Shown: positions 56,134-64,000 of the stretch, piece after piece | Numbering within the stretch: the stretch's first letter is position 1 | Layout of the letters: each line of letters opens with the position of its first letter | From: Streptococcus parasanguinis | GTDB lineage: Bacteria; Bacillota; Bacilli; Lactobacillales; Streptococcaceae | DNA: 64,000 bases | Direction of reading: 5' to 3' | Assembly (NCBI RefSeq): GCF_018499505.1 | Contig: NZ_JAHDAC010000006.1 | Coordinates: forward strand, 1 to 64,000 | Made by a program: the position numbers and the translations under genes | Notes under the pieces: model-generated | Told to the model about the DNA's origin: nothing | Database searches by the model: none | What the model saw: the letters and a program-made list of their open reading frames with translations, nothing else

Positions 56134-58398
56134 TTAGTCTTCCTTTTCAGAAGTGTTCTTTTCTGCTTTTTTAGTAGCTTTGATGCTGATATTCCCATTG
56201 CTGGTCATGACTGCTTTGAGTTGTTTCTCACTTGGATGTTCCAGGTAATAATCGGTAATGGCATCTTCGATATGGTCTTGGATGGTACGACGGAGTGGGC
56301 GGGCCCCCATTTTTGGATCGTATCCCAGATCGACCAATTTTTCTTTGACCTTCTCTGTCACATCCAGATGAATCTCATTTTGTGCGAGACGTTGATTGAC
56401 TTCATCGAGCATGAGGGTAACGATTTGGAGAAGGTTTTCTTTTGATAGAGGTTGGAATTCAATGATGCCATCAAAACGGTTCATGAATTCAGGGCTAAAG
56501 AAATTCCCGAGTTCTCCCAGTACAGAGTTGGTTCGACCTTCGCGAGCAGCTCCAAAACCAACATTAGCCTCAGCTTTGCCGGTTCCAGCATTAGAGGTCA
56601 TGATGATAATGGTATCTTTAAAGCTGACGGTACGGCCTTGACCATCTGTCAAACGGCCATCATCTAAAACTTGCAAGAACATGTGCATGACATCTGGATG
56701 GGCTTTTTCCACTTCATCCAACAACACGAGGGAGTAAGGATTGCGACGGACCTTTTCCGTTAGTTGTCCGGCTTCATCGTAGCCAACATAGCCCGGAGGA
56801 GCTCCGACTAGTTTCGCTACGCTATGTTTTTCCATGTATTCGCTCATATCAAAGCGGATCATATTGTCTGCAGAGCCAAAGAGCTCGATCGCCAATTGTT
56901 TAGATAATTCGGTCTTTCCGACACCGGTTGGTCCGACAAAGAGGAAGCTTCCGATCGGACGGTTAGGCGATCCGAGACCGACACGGTTGCGTCGAATGGC
57001 TTTCGCAATTTTATCTACGGCATCGTCTTGACCAATCACATGAGCTTTCAAATCAGAAGCCAGATTGATCAATTGAGACTGTTCTTTTTCTTTCAAATCA
57101 CCAACAGGAATATTGGTCTTTTGTTCAACGATGTGTTCAATCGTTTTTTCACTGATGACAGGGGTTTCCTGATCGGTGACATGTTGACCTTGCATTTCCT
57201 TGTATTTCGCGATTTGGTCGCGGAAGTAGGCTGCTTTTTCAAAATCTTCTTCGCGCGTCGCTTGGGCTTTGAGGTTTTCCGCTTCAATCAAGCGCTGGTC
57301 GATCACTTTTGGATCCACAAAGTTTAGGGTCAGGTTCATCTTAGACCCCGCTTCATCCAACAAATCAATGGCCTTGTCTGGCAGGAAGCGATCTTGGATA
57401 TAGCGGTTTGACAGAATAGCCGCCGCTTCGATGGCCCCGTCTGTATAGTGGACGTGGTGGTAGTCTTCGTATTTTTTCTGGATTCCCTTGAGGATGGTGA
57501 TGGTTTCTTCAACCGTTGGTTCATCGACTTTAACGGGCTGCATCCGACGTTCCAAGGCCGCATCTTTTTCAATGATACGGTATTCATTGAGGGTAGTAGC
57601 ACCGACTAATTGGAGTTCTCCACGCGCCAAGGCTGGTTTGAGGATATTTCCAGCGTCCATATTGCCTTCGCCAGCTGATCCTGCACCAACAATTTCATGG
57701 ATTTCGTCGATGAACAGAATAACATCTTCTCGTTGACGAATTTCATCCATTAATTTTTGCATGCGTTCTTCGAATTGACCACGAATGCCTGTGCCCTGAA
57801 CGAGGCTCACGACGTCTAAGCGGATGACTTCTTTTCCTTGCAATTTATGTGGAACGTCGCCATCAACGATTTTTTGAGCCAGGCCTTCCACAACGGCAGT
57901 CTTTCCGACACCAGGTTCCCCAATCAAAACCGGATTGTTCTTGGTTCGACGGTTGAGGATTTCGATGACACGGATAATCTCCTCATCACGGCCAATGACA
58001 GGGTCAATATCCCCTTTGCGGGCAATCTCTGTGACATTGATGCCGAACTCTTCTAAAAGACCTTTTGGCTTTTGAGGGCGTGCTTGACGAGGGTCTTGAC
58101 CACCACCATGGTTATTGTTTTGGCCGTAGCCGCCACCTCCATAACTGCCTCCGGATTGAGTTGGAGGAGTTTGAGGTTCTTGCGGACTTTGGAAGTTTCC
58201 AAGGTTATTGAAGAAATCTTCAAAAGGATCTCCAGTGAGTTGGCTCCGTTGGGTCATGCCTTTCAAGAAGCTGTTATTAGGGTCTGTTTTCATAATTTTA
58301 TAGCAATTTTGACAGAGGTCTACTTGCTGCTGACGTCCATTTACATTTGTATATAAATGGATGGTTGATTCATTTATTTTACAATTTTGACAAAGCAT
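56134..58398 (-). CDS. clpE: ATP-dependent Clp protease ATP-binding subunit ClpE
   Basis: Hsp100 unfoldase of 754 residues that works with ClpP. An N-terminal zinc finger (CQNC...CQNC, about 1-30) identifies ClpE; then a Gly/Gln-rich linker, AAA1 with GEPGVGKT, a UVR-like middle segment ([21 protein letters not shown]) and AAA2 with [13 protein letters not shown] use the ATG at 58398, seven bases after GAGG, rather than the one two codons upstream. A CtsR box lies in the promoter region. Confidence 0.96.
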   Translation of the reverse strand: MLCQNCKINESTIHLYTNVNGRQQQVDLCQNCYKIMKTDPNNSFLKGMTQRSQLTGDPFEDFFNNLGNFQSPQEPQTPPTQSGGSYGGGGYGQNNNHGGGQDPRQARPQKPKGLLEEFGINVTEIARKGDIDPVIGRDEEIIRVIEILNRRTKNNPVLIGEPGVGKTAVVEGLAQKIVDGDVPHKLQGKEVIRLDVVSLVQGTGIRGQFEERMQKLMDEIRQREDVILFIDEIHEIVGAGSAGEGNMDAGNILKPALARGELQLVGATTLNEYRIIEKDAALERRMQPVKVDEPTVEETITILKGIQKKYEDYHHVHYTDGAIEAAAILSNRYIQDRFLPDKAIDLLDEAGSKMNLTLNFVDPKVIDQRLIEAENLKAQATREEDFEKAAYFRDQIAKYKEMQGQHVTDQETPVISEKTIEHIVEQKTNIPVGDLKEKEQSQLINLASDLKAHVIGQDDAVDKIAKAIRRNRVGLGSPNRPIGSFLFVGPTGVGKTELSKQLAIELFGSADNMIRFDMSEYMEKHSVAKLVGAPPGYVGYDEAGQLTEKVRRNPYSLVLLDEVEKAHPDVMHMFLQVLDDGRLTDGQGRTVSFKDTIIIMTSNAGTGKAEANVGFGAAREGRTNSVLGELGNFFSPEFMNRFDGIIEFQPLSKENLLQIVTLMLDEVNQRLAQNEIHLDVTEKVKEKLVDLGYDPKMGARPLRRTIQDHIEDAITDYYLEHPSEKQLKAVMTSNGNISIKATKKAEKNTSEKED

Positions 58399-58459
58399 AT
58401 ACATACCTCACAGTAGGTTTTTGATGGTTTTCCATCAAGAGACGAGCCTATTTTTAAAA

Positions 58460-58476
58460 GGTCAAAAATAGTCAAA
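58460..58476. promoter_or_regulatory. CtsR operator of clpE
   Basis: GGTCAAAAATAGTCAAA fits the CtsR heptad repeat (GGTCAAA-NAN-RGTCAAA) closely. It lies 62 bases before the clpE start, so clpE should be heat- and stress-induced by loss of CtsR repression. Confidence 0.9.
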
Positions 58477-58646
58477 GATTTATAGTTTCATTATATCAGT
58501 ATTCTAGAAGTTTGCAAGAATTTGCTACGGAATGTCGCTAAGGAGTGAAGAAGAGAGCAAATCAACGGAAAAATGTGAATTTTTATTGGAAGAGCTTTCT
58601 CTTTTATGATAAAATAGGAGAGTAGAAAGTAAAGAGGAGAAATAAA

Positions 58647-58877
58647 ATGGAATCACATTTGGTACGGATTATCAACCGTTTGGAGACGATGACAAAAGAC
58701 GGTGGAAACTTGAAACGTAATTTTGAACGTGACGGTGTTGTTGTCGCTGAAGTAGCCTACAACCACAATGAAGAAGAAGGTTCAACCTTTACACTTCGTG
58801 ATGTTAAAGCGCGTGAAACCTATACATTTGATAGCATTGATTTAATTGCAATGGAAATTTATGAATTACTTTACTAA
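58647..58877 (+). CDS. ykuJ: YkuJ family protein (DUF1797)
   Basis: A 76-residue protein of the YkuJ family (HLVRIINRLETMTKDGG, VAEVAYNHNEEEGSTFTLRD, TFDSIDLIAMEIYELLY). Small alpha/beta fold, function unknown. Own promoter (GATAAAAT region at about 58608) and AAAGAGGAG site; terminator follows. Confidence 0.88.
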   Translation: MESHLVRIINRLETMTKDGGNLKRNFERDGVVVAEVAYNHNEEEGSTFTLRDVKARETYTFDSIDLIAMEIYELLY

Positions 58878-58889
58878 GTAGCTGAGTGG

Positions 58890-58921
58890 ATGAGTTTGGG
58901 GTGGTCTCAAGCTCATTTTTT
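58890..58921 (+). terminator. Terminator after ykuJ
   Basis: ATGAGTTTGGG pairs with CTCAAGCTCAT (one bulge and a G-T pair), followed by T. Confidence 0.7.
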
Positions 58922-59042
58922 GTCCATCTGGTTATAGTTTTCGTCTATAAGAAATTCTAAGCAGGAACAGTTAGGTTTGAGAGTTGAAATCTGCTATAAT
59001 AGAGAGGACTATTTTCATTACTTGACTAGAAAGAGAATTGAC

Positions 59043-59897
59043 ATGACGACAATCATTGATGGGAAGGCGCTCGCTACAAAATTACAGAGTGAGATTGCAG
59101 AGAAAACAGCACGATTAAAAGAAGAGACAGGAGTTGTGCCTGGCCTCGTTGTCATCGTGGTAGGAGATAATCCAGCTAGCAAAATCTATGTAAGAAATAA
59201 AGAGCGTTCTGCTATTGCGGCAGGCTTTCGGAGTGAAGTGAGACGACTTCCTGAAAGCATCAGCCAAGCTGAATTATTAGAAGTGATCGAACACTACAAT
59301 CAGGATCCCCTTTGGCATGGGATTTTGGTGCAGTTGCCACTGCCTAAGCATATCGATGCGGATGCAGTCCTTTTAGCGATTGACCCGGCAAAAGATGTGG
59401 ATGGCTTTCATCCATTGAATATGGGACGCTTGTGGGCTGGAAATCCTATTATGGTGCCATCGACGCCTGCTGGGATCATGGAGATGTTCAAAGAGTACGG
59501 GATTGATCTAGAAGGGAAGCGAGCAGTCGTGATTGGTCGTTCCAATATCGTTGGAAAACCAATGGCGCAGTTGCTCCTCGCCAAAAATGCGACGGTAACC
59601 TTGACCCATTCCCGGACCCATCATCTGCCTAAAATTGCTAGAAGAGCAGATATCTTGGTTGTTGCGATCGGTCGTGCGAAATTTGTAACAGCAGACTTCG
59701 TGAAAGAAGGCGCCGTCGTTATTGACGTCGGAATGAATCGTGATGAGAATGGCAAATTGTGTGGGGATGTCGATTTTGACTCCGTTGCCCCTTTGGCCAG
59801 TCATATTACCCCGGTACCAGGAGGGGTTGGGCCTATGACCGTCACCATGCTGATGGAGCAGACCTACGAAGCAGCTGTTCGTGCCTTAAAAAAATGA
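59043..59897 (+). CDS. folD: Methylenetetrahydrofolate dehydrogenase/cyclohydrolase
   Basis: Bifunctional one-carbon enzyme of 284 residues. Signatures: [16 protein letters not shown] (catalytic Lys region; Tyr and Lys present), the active-site [34 protein letters not shown] and the end [14 protein letters not shown]. The start at 59043 ([11 protein letters not shown]) matches homologues; a longer reading would begin within the promoter (TATAAT at about 58997). Confidence 0.97.
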   Translation: MTTIIDGKALATKLQSEIAEKTARLKEETGVVPGLVVIVVGDNPASKIYVRNKERSAIAAGFRSEVRRLPESISQAELLEVIEHYNQDPLWHGILVQLPLPKHIDADAVLLAIDPAKDVDGFHPLNMGRLWAGNPIMVPSTPAGIMEMFKEYGIDLEGKRAVVIGRSNIVGKPMAQLLLAKNATVTLTHSRTHHLPKIARRADILVVAIGRAKFVTADFVKEGAVVIDVGMNRDENGKLCGDVDFDSVAPLASHITPVPGGVGPMTVTMLMEQTYEAAVRALKK

Positions 59898-59910
59898 AAG
59901 TGTGAACAAG

Positions 59911-60684
59911 ATGAAGTTTGTATTTGATTTAGATGGAACCCTGTCATTCGATGGTGTCACAATCGATGATGAAATCAAACAGGTCTTATTGAGAGCAGAA
60001 GAATTTGGCCATGAAGTTGCCTTTGCTTCTGCACGTTCTTACCGGGACTGCTTGGGCCTTTTAGGGGACCCATTGAGTCAGCAACTCGTGATTGGCTTAA
60101 ATGGTGGATTGGCCTATCGTCAGGGGCAATTGGTATATGAGGAACAATTGGACAAGGATGTGTATCGTGAAGTCCTTGGCTTTTGCCGCCATTACAATCT
60201 ACCATTTTTTGTGGATGATACCTTTGATTATAGCGGACAGATTTTGGAAAAGATTCCTTTTGTTGCTAATGTAGACCCTCTCAAGAAAGCCCAGTATCGT
60301 TCGTTAGAGGAGCTGACAGATCCGATTAAGGTCGTGATCTATATGGGTGGCCATGAGGAGCTCGTGGATGAGATCATCGAGCGGATCGAAAAGACAGACA
60401 AGGCCCATATCCGCTATCATGCGCATGAAAAATGCATCTATCTTAATCCAGGAGACACTCATAAAGCAACAACCGTAGAAGAACTCTGTGGAGAGAATTT
60501 CGTGGCTTTTGGCAATGATCAAAATGATATTGAGCTCTTTGAAAATGCTCTTTATGCAGTTCAAATTAGTGATTTTCCAGCTCTTCGGCCTTATGCGGAT
60601 GATCAATTAGTGGCCAAACAAAATCAGCCACAAGCTGTGGCTGCTAAGATCTTGCAAGTCTTCGCAGAATTTAGAGGAAAATAA
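59911..60684 (+). CDS. HAD-superfamily phosphatase (Cof type)
   Basis: A 257-residue HAD hydrolase. Motif I FDLDGTLSFDG, motif II FASARSYRD, the Lys in TVEELCGENF(V) region preceded by HKATT, and motif IV FGNDQNDIELF. Cof-type proteins remove phosphate from sugar phosphates, flavin or PLP precursors; substrate unknown. Start ATG 59911; GTG at 59902 is an alternative. Located five bases or so after folD and likely co-transcribed. Confidence 0.87.
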   Translation: MKFVFDLDGTLSFDGVTIDDEIKQVLLRAEEFGHEVAFASARSYRDCLGLLGDPLSQQLVIGLNGGLAYRQGQLVYEEQLDKDVYREVLGFCRHYNLPFFVDDTFDYSGQILEKIPFVANVDPLKKAQYRSLEELTDPIKVVIYMGGHEELVDEIIERIEKTDKAHIRYHAHEKCIYLNPGDTHKATTVEELCGENFVAFGNDQNDIELFENALYAVQISDFPALRPYADDQLVAKQNQPQAVAAKILQVFAEFRGK

Positions 60685-60736
60685 AAGATGGAGGGGGAGT
60701 CGTGGCTTCTCCTTTTTCGCTAGAAATGAGGAAGGT

Positions 60737-61579
60737 ATGAAATCAGTTCAGAAAGAAGAGATCCAGCGTGTCATTGTGAAGCGAGAGGCGAATTCTTATA
60801 AGGGCGATTTTGGTCGCCTGCTCTTGATTGGGGGGACTTACCCCTATGGGGGAGCCATCATTATGGCGGCGCTTGCTGCGGTTCATAGTGGTGCGGGGCT
60901 GGTTACTGTCGCAACAGATCCTGATAATCTGACAGCCCTTCATAGCCATCTTCCTGAAGCTATGGGCTTTGATCTAGCCGATCACCAACTCCTTTGTGAG
61001 CAGCTCCAAAAAGCTAGCGTGATTCTCGTAGGACCGGGCTTAAAGGAAGCAAGAGAAAACCAAGCAATCTTGCACATGATTTTTGAACAAGTCTCTAGCC
61101 AGCAGGTCTTGATCTTAGATGGAGGAGCTATTAGTCTTTTTGCAGCCTCTCAGTTTGACCTGCCAGAAGCTCAGTTAGTCTTTACCCCTCATCAAAAAGA
61201 ATGGGAAAAACTGTCAGGGCTTGATCTTGCAAGCCAGACTGAAGACAAGAGTCGAAGAGCAGTACAGAACTTTCCTAAAGGGACTGTCATTGTAGAAAAA
61301 GGGCCCCACACCCGCATTTGGACAAGTGGGCAAGAAGAGGGCTATCAGCTAGATGTTGGTGGTCCCTATCAGGCAACAGGGGGTATGGGGGATACCTTGG
61401 CAGGGATGATCGCAGGGTTTGCAGGTCAATTTCCACAGGTCGGTCTCTATGAGCGCGTGGTGGTTGCAACCTATCTTCATTCAGCCATTGCTGAAGACTT
61501 GAGCAAGGAGGCCTATGTGGTTCTACCGACAGCCATCAGCCAAGAAATCCCAAAATGGATGAAGAAGTGGAGTGACTAA
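60737..61579 (+). CDS. nnrD: ADP-dependent NAD(P)H-hydrate dehydratase
   Basis: Ribokinase-fold repair enzyme of 280 residues that reconverts damaged (hydrated) NAD(P)H. Family signatures: GDFGRLLLIGGTYPYGGAIIMAALAA, AGLVTVATD, VGPGL and the ATP/ADP site GGMGDTLAGMIAG. It is only the dehydratase half; no epimerase domain is fused. Site AGGAAGGT in front of the start. Confidence 0.92.
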   Translation: MKSVQKEEIQRVIVKREANSYKGDFGRLLLIGGTYPYGGAIIMAALAAVHSGAGLVTVATDPDNLTALHSHLPEAMGFDLADHQLLCEQLQKASVILVGPGLKEARENQAILHMIFEQVSSQQVLILDGGAISLFAASQFDLPEAQLVFTPHQKEWEKLSGLDLASQTEDKSRRAVQNFPKGTVIVEKGPHTRIWTSGQEEGYQLDVGGPYQATGGMGDTLAGMIAGFAGQFPQVGLYERVVVATYLHSAIAEDLSKEAYVVLPTAISQEIPKWMKKWSD

Positions 61580-61621
61580 GATCAGGTTACCAGCATTGAA
61601 AATAGGGAATAGGTAAAAAAG

Positions 61622-63076
61622 ATGAAGGAAAGCATTCGAAAAGCAAATCAGTATATCGATGAAAACAGGGAGAAGGTTGACCAGCAATATAGAGGAGCAT
61701 TTCATTTGTTACCTCCAATCGGCTGGATGAACGATCCAAATGGCTTTGTTTATTTCCGTGGCGAATACCATTTGTTTTACCAATTCTATCCCTATGATAG
61801 TGTTTGGGGTCCCATGCATTGGGGGCATGCCAAATCAAAAGATCTTCTCCATTGGGAAGAACTGCCAGTAGCTTTAGCACCAAGTGAAAGCTATGATAAG
61901 GATGGCTGCTTCTCGGGTAGTGCTATTGTGAAAGATGACAAACTCTATTTGCTGTATACGGGTCATGTAGACGATGAGGAAAAGCGCGAGGAGACTCAGT
62001 GTCTTGCGGTTTCGACAGACGGCATTACCTTTGAAAAGTTGCCTACTAATCCAGTGATCCATGCTCAACATATTGAGGGAATAGCAGATATTGCAGATTT
62101 TCGTGATCCTAAAGTATTTGAATACCAAGGAAGCTATTACGCTGTCGTTGCTTCTAAGACGCCAGATGACAGAGGTCAAATTCTCCTATTTGCATCAAGT
62201 AATCTAGTAGATTGGACCTTTATATCAGTTCTTTTAGAAGGTGAAAAAGGGCAAGGGATTATGTGGGAGTGTCCTGATTTCTTCCCTTTAGATGGCAAAT
62301 GGGGCTTGATCCTGTCACCCATTGAAATGGAAAGACAGCAAGAAAAATACTGGAACTTAAATTCGACAGTTGCCTTTATCGGTGACATGAATTGGGAAAC
62401 GGGGCGCTTTCGTGTTGATTCTTATGATGAATTGGATGGTGGTTTGGATTTCTATGCCCCTCAAACTTGTCAAGGACCAAATGGCGAACGACACATGGTT
62501 GCCTGGATGCAAATGTGGCACCGATCTATCCCCAGTCATGATTTAGCTCATGGGTGGGCAGGTAGTATGACTCTTCCAAGGAAATTATCATTGAAAGACG
62601 GACGATTGGTTCAGGAGTTACCTGAGTCAGTGAAAGAACACTTTCTTGTAGAACATGCATCAGAAACCATTGTTAAGGGCAATCAGATCACGATTCCAGC
62701 TAGAGGGAAACAAACCTTGTTTGAGCTAGATGCCAAACCGGGTCGCTCCTTTATCCTTGGATATGGCGATGAAACCGATCCTGATAGTGTCTTGCAATTG
62801 ATTTATGACGCCTCTCAAAAACGCTTTAGCATAAGTCGAGACCAATTTGGGCACCCCATTTCTGGAAAAGAAAATCCAGCATTTCAATCGAGATGGATTC
62901 AGTTGGATACTGAAAAGGATCATCATTTTTCGATCATTCGCGATACCAACTCCATCGAAGTATTCGTGGATGGCAAAACTCTCTCGATGACTTTTTATGA
63001 AACGAGTCAGAATCCCGTCTATACTCTCACGGCAGATGAAGGGATCAATTGGGTCGTGAAAACCTATCAAAAATAG
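61622..63076 (+). CDS. Sucrose-6-phosphate hydrolase (GH32)
   Basis: A 484-residue glycoside hydrolase family 32 enzyme. The three carboxylates are visible: Asp in GWMNDPNGF, Asp in FRDPKVF and Glu in MWECPDFF. Five-bladed propeller (about 30-335) plus C-terminal beta sandwich. There is no signal peptide, so it acts in the cytoplasm on imported sucrose-6-phosphate or fructosides. No PTS transporter or LacI-type regulator is adjacent, which is unusual for scrB. Terminator follows. Confidence 0.92.
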   Translation: MKESIRKANQYIDENREKVDQQYRGAFHLLPPIGWMNDPNGFVYFRGEYHLFYQFYPYDSVWGPMHWGHAKSKDLLHWEELPVALAPSESYDKDGCFSGSAIVKDDKLYLLYTGHVDDEEKREETQCLAVSTDGITFEKLPTNPVIHAQHIEGIADIADFRDPKVFEYQGSYYAVVASKTPDDRGQILLFASSNLVDWTFISVLLEGEKGQGIMWECPDFFPLDGKWGLILSPIEMERQQEKYWNLNSTVAFIGDMNWETGRFRVDSYDELDGGLDFYAPQTCQGPNGERHMVAWMQMWHRSIPSHDLAHGWAGSMTLPRKLSLKDGRLVQELPESVKEHFLVEHASETIVKGNQITIPARGKQTLFELDAKPGRSFILGYGDETDPDSVLQLIYDASQKRFSISRDQFGHPISGKENPAFQSRWIQLDTEKDHHFSIIRDTNSIEVFVDGKTLSMTFYETSQNPVYTLTADEGINWVVKTYQK

Positions 63077-63100
63077 GGAATCAATAGCCTCCTAAAGAAT

Positions 63101-63130
63101 AAAAGACAAGTCCTGTGACTTGTCTTTTTT
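63101..63130 (+). terminator. Terminator after the GH32 gene
   Basis: AAAAGACAAGTC (63101-63112) pairs with GACTTGTCTTTT (63117-63128), followed by T. Confidence 0.9.
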
Positions 63131-63311
63131 GTGTATTCCAACTTGGTCTTGAGTTTTAAGGAAGCTGGTGTTAAACAGACAAGTAGAGGGTAACTTGAAT
63201 AAAATGAGGCTTGTTGAGAAAGGAAATTCATGATTTCGCTTTGTCTGCCAGCCTTTTTTGGTGATTTTTGGTATAATTAAACTTGATCATATTCTGCAGA
63301 AAGGAGTTCCT

Positions 63312-64000
63312 ATGTCCAACTATTTATCCGTATCAAGTTTGACCAAATATTTGAAATTAAAATTTGATAAGGATCCCTATTTGGAAAGGGTTTATCTGAC
63401 AGGGCAGGTCTCCAATTTCCGAAAACGCCCCAACCACCAGTATTTTTCATTAAAAGATGAAAAAGCAGTTATTCAGGCGACGGTCTGGGCTGGGGTTTAT
63501 CGAAGCTTTGGTTTTGAGCTAGAAGAAGGCATGAAGATCAACGTCATCGGTCGCATTCAGCTCTATGAGCCAAGTGGGAGTTATTCCATTGTCATTGAAA
63601 AAGCTGAGCCAGATGGGGTAGGGGCCTTGGCCATCCAATTTGAGCAACTCAAGAAAAAGTTGACCGAAGAAGGGCTCTTTCAGGACCGGTGGAAGCAAGC
63701 TCTGCCACAATTTCCAAGAAAGATCGGGGTCATCACCAGTCAAAGTGGGGCCGTGATTCGCGATATTATCACAACGGTGAGCCGACGCTTCCCTGGTGTA
63801 GAGATTGTGCTCTACCCGACTAAGGTTCAGGGTGAAGGCGCATCTAGTGAGGTGGTTGCTAATATTCAAAGGGCTAACCAACGGGATGATTTGGATGTCT
63901 TGATTATCGGTCGTGGGGGTGGTTCGATTGAAGATCTCTGGGCCTTTAATGAAGAAGCAGTGGTACGAGCCATTTTTGAATCGCGGATTCCGATTATCTC
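63312..64000 (+). CDS. xseA: Exodeoxyribonuclease VII large subunit (5' part, cut by window end)
   Basis: The reading frame stays open from the ATG at 63312 to the window end, about 229 codons of a protein that normally has near 450. It starts [19 protein letters not shown], has the OB-fold region ([44 protein letters not shown]) and the start of the catalytic part ([39 protein letters not shown]). Preceded by TATAAT at about 63273 and an AAAGGAG site. Confidence 0.95.
   Translation, partial: MSNYLSVSSLTKYLKLKFDKDPYLERVYLTGQVSNFRKRPNHQYFSLKDEKAVIQATVWAGVYRSFGFELEEGMKINVIGRIQLYEPSGSYSIVIEKAEPDGVGALAIQFEQLKKKLTEEGLFQDRWKQALPQFPRKIGVITSQSGAVIRDIITTVSRRFPGVEIVLYPTKVQGEGASSEVVANIQRANQRDDLDVLIIGRGGGSIEDLWAFNEEAVVRAIFESRIPII

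Overview
The window is a contiguous piece of a Streptococcus chromosome, most likely from the mitis/sanguinis group of oral species (Streptococcus parasanguinis-like is my best guess; the species is inferred, not shown). Supporting signs are the murD-murG-divIB-ftsA-ftsZ-ylmE-sepF-ylmG-ylmH-divIVA-ileS cell-division cluster, the yqeG-yqeH-yhbY-nadD-yqeK-rsfS cluster, streptococcal families (DUF1912, DUF1827, DUF3165, SepM, MsrAB fusion with CcdA and a thioredoxin-like lipoprotein), moderate GC, and short intergenic repeats typical of oral streptococci. No phage, insertion sequence, CRISPR array or rRNA operon is visible.

Layout. 1-2400: the end of a tRNA region (tRNA-Pro), then leftward genes for a nucleotide phosphatase, RecX and an APH-like kinase. 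2400-6100: rightward rlmD, a cytidine-deaminase-like gene and a DUF1858/DUF438-hemerythrin-PAS pair. 6260-11400: a small helix-hairpin-helix protein, then a Val T-box leader heading an unusually long unit (flavin reductase, two tandem acetyltransferases, valS). 11670-18800: a TVP38 membrane protein, then the ribosome-assembly/NAD cluster yqeG to tmcAL. 19000-19550: a YefM-YoeB toxin-antitoxin pair with its operator. 19700-23300: yebC and, convergent with it, an SOS-like cassette (HdiR-type repressor, Y-family polymerase, YolD-like protein, DUF5960 protein). 23400-26750: asnA, rsmD, coaD, sepM. 26900-32250: an extracytoplasmic methionine-sulfoxide repair operon (ccdA, a methionine-rich repeat lipoprotein, tlpA-like thioredoxin, msrAB) followed by an AraC-type two-component system. 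32400-34580: yutD, rlmN, a VanZ-like gene. 34600-36200: a Trp T-box and an orphan trpB. 36200-40600: prepilin peptidase, yqgQ, a rhodanese-like protein, a pseudouridine synthase, typA, DUF3165. 40700-53400: the cell-wall/division cluster and an Ile T-box with ileS. 53500-64000: DUF1827, NUDIX, a WYL regulator with a GyrI-like protein, CtsR-box-controlled clpE, ykuJ, folD, a HAD phosphatase, nnrD, a GH32 sucrose-6-phosphate hydrolase and the 5' part of xseA.

How the parts fit. Three T-box leaders tie aminoacyl-tRNA supply (Val, Trp, Ile) to valS, trpB and ileS. The 26.9-29.7 kb operon is a complete electron route across the membrane (CcdA to thioredoxin lipoprotein to MsrAB) with a very methionine-rich lipoprotein placed inside it; I infer that this lipoprotein could be a sacrificial, recyclable oxidant sink, and I regard it as the most interesting system here. 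A second recurring signal is a set of four genes (rlmD, the APH-like gene, rsmD, yqgQ) whose extended -10 box lies 6-7 bases before the start codon with no ribosome-binding site, suggesting leaderless mRNAs. A third is a tandem duplication that copied the valS start region onto a second acetyltransferase gene.
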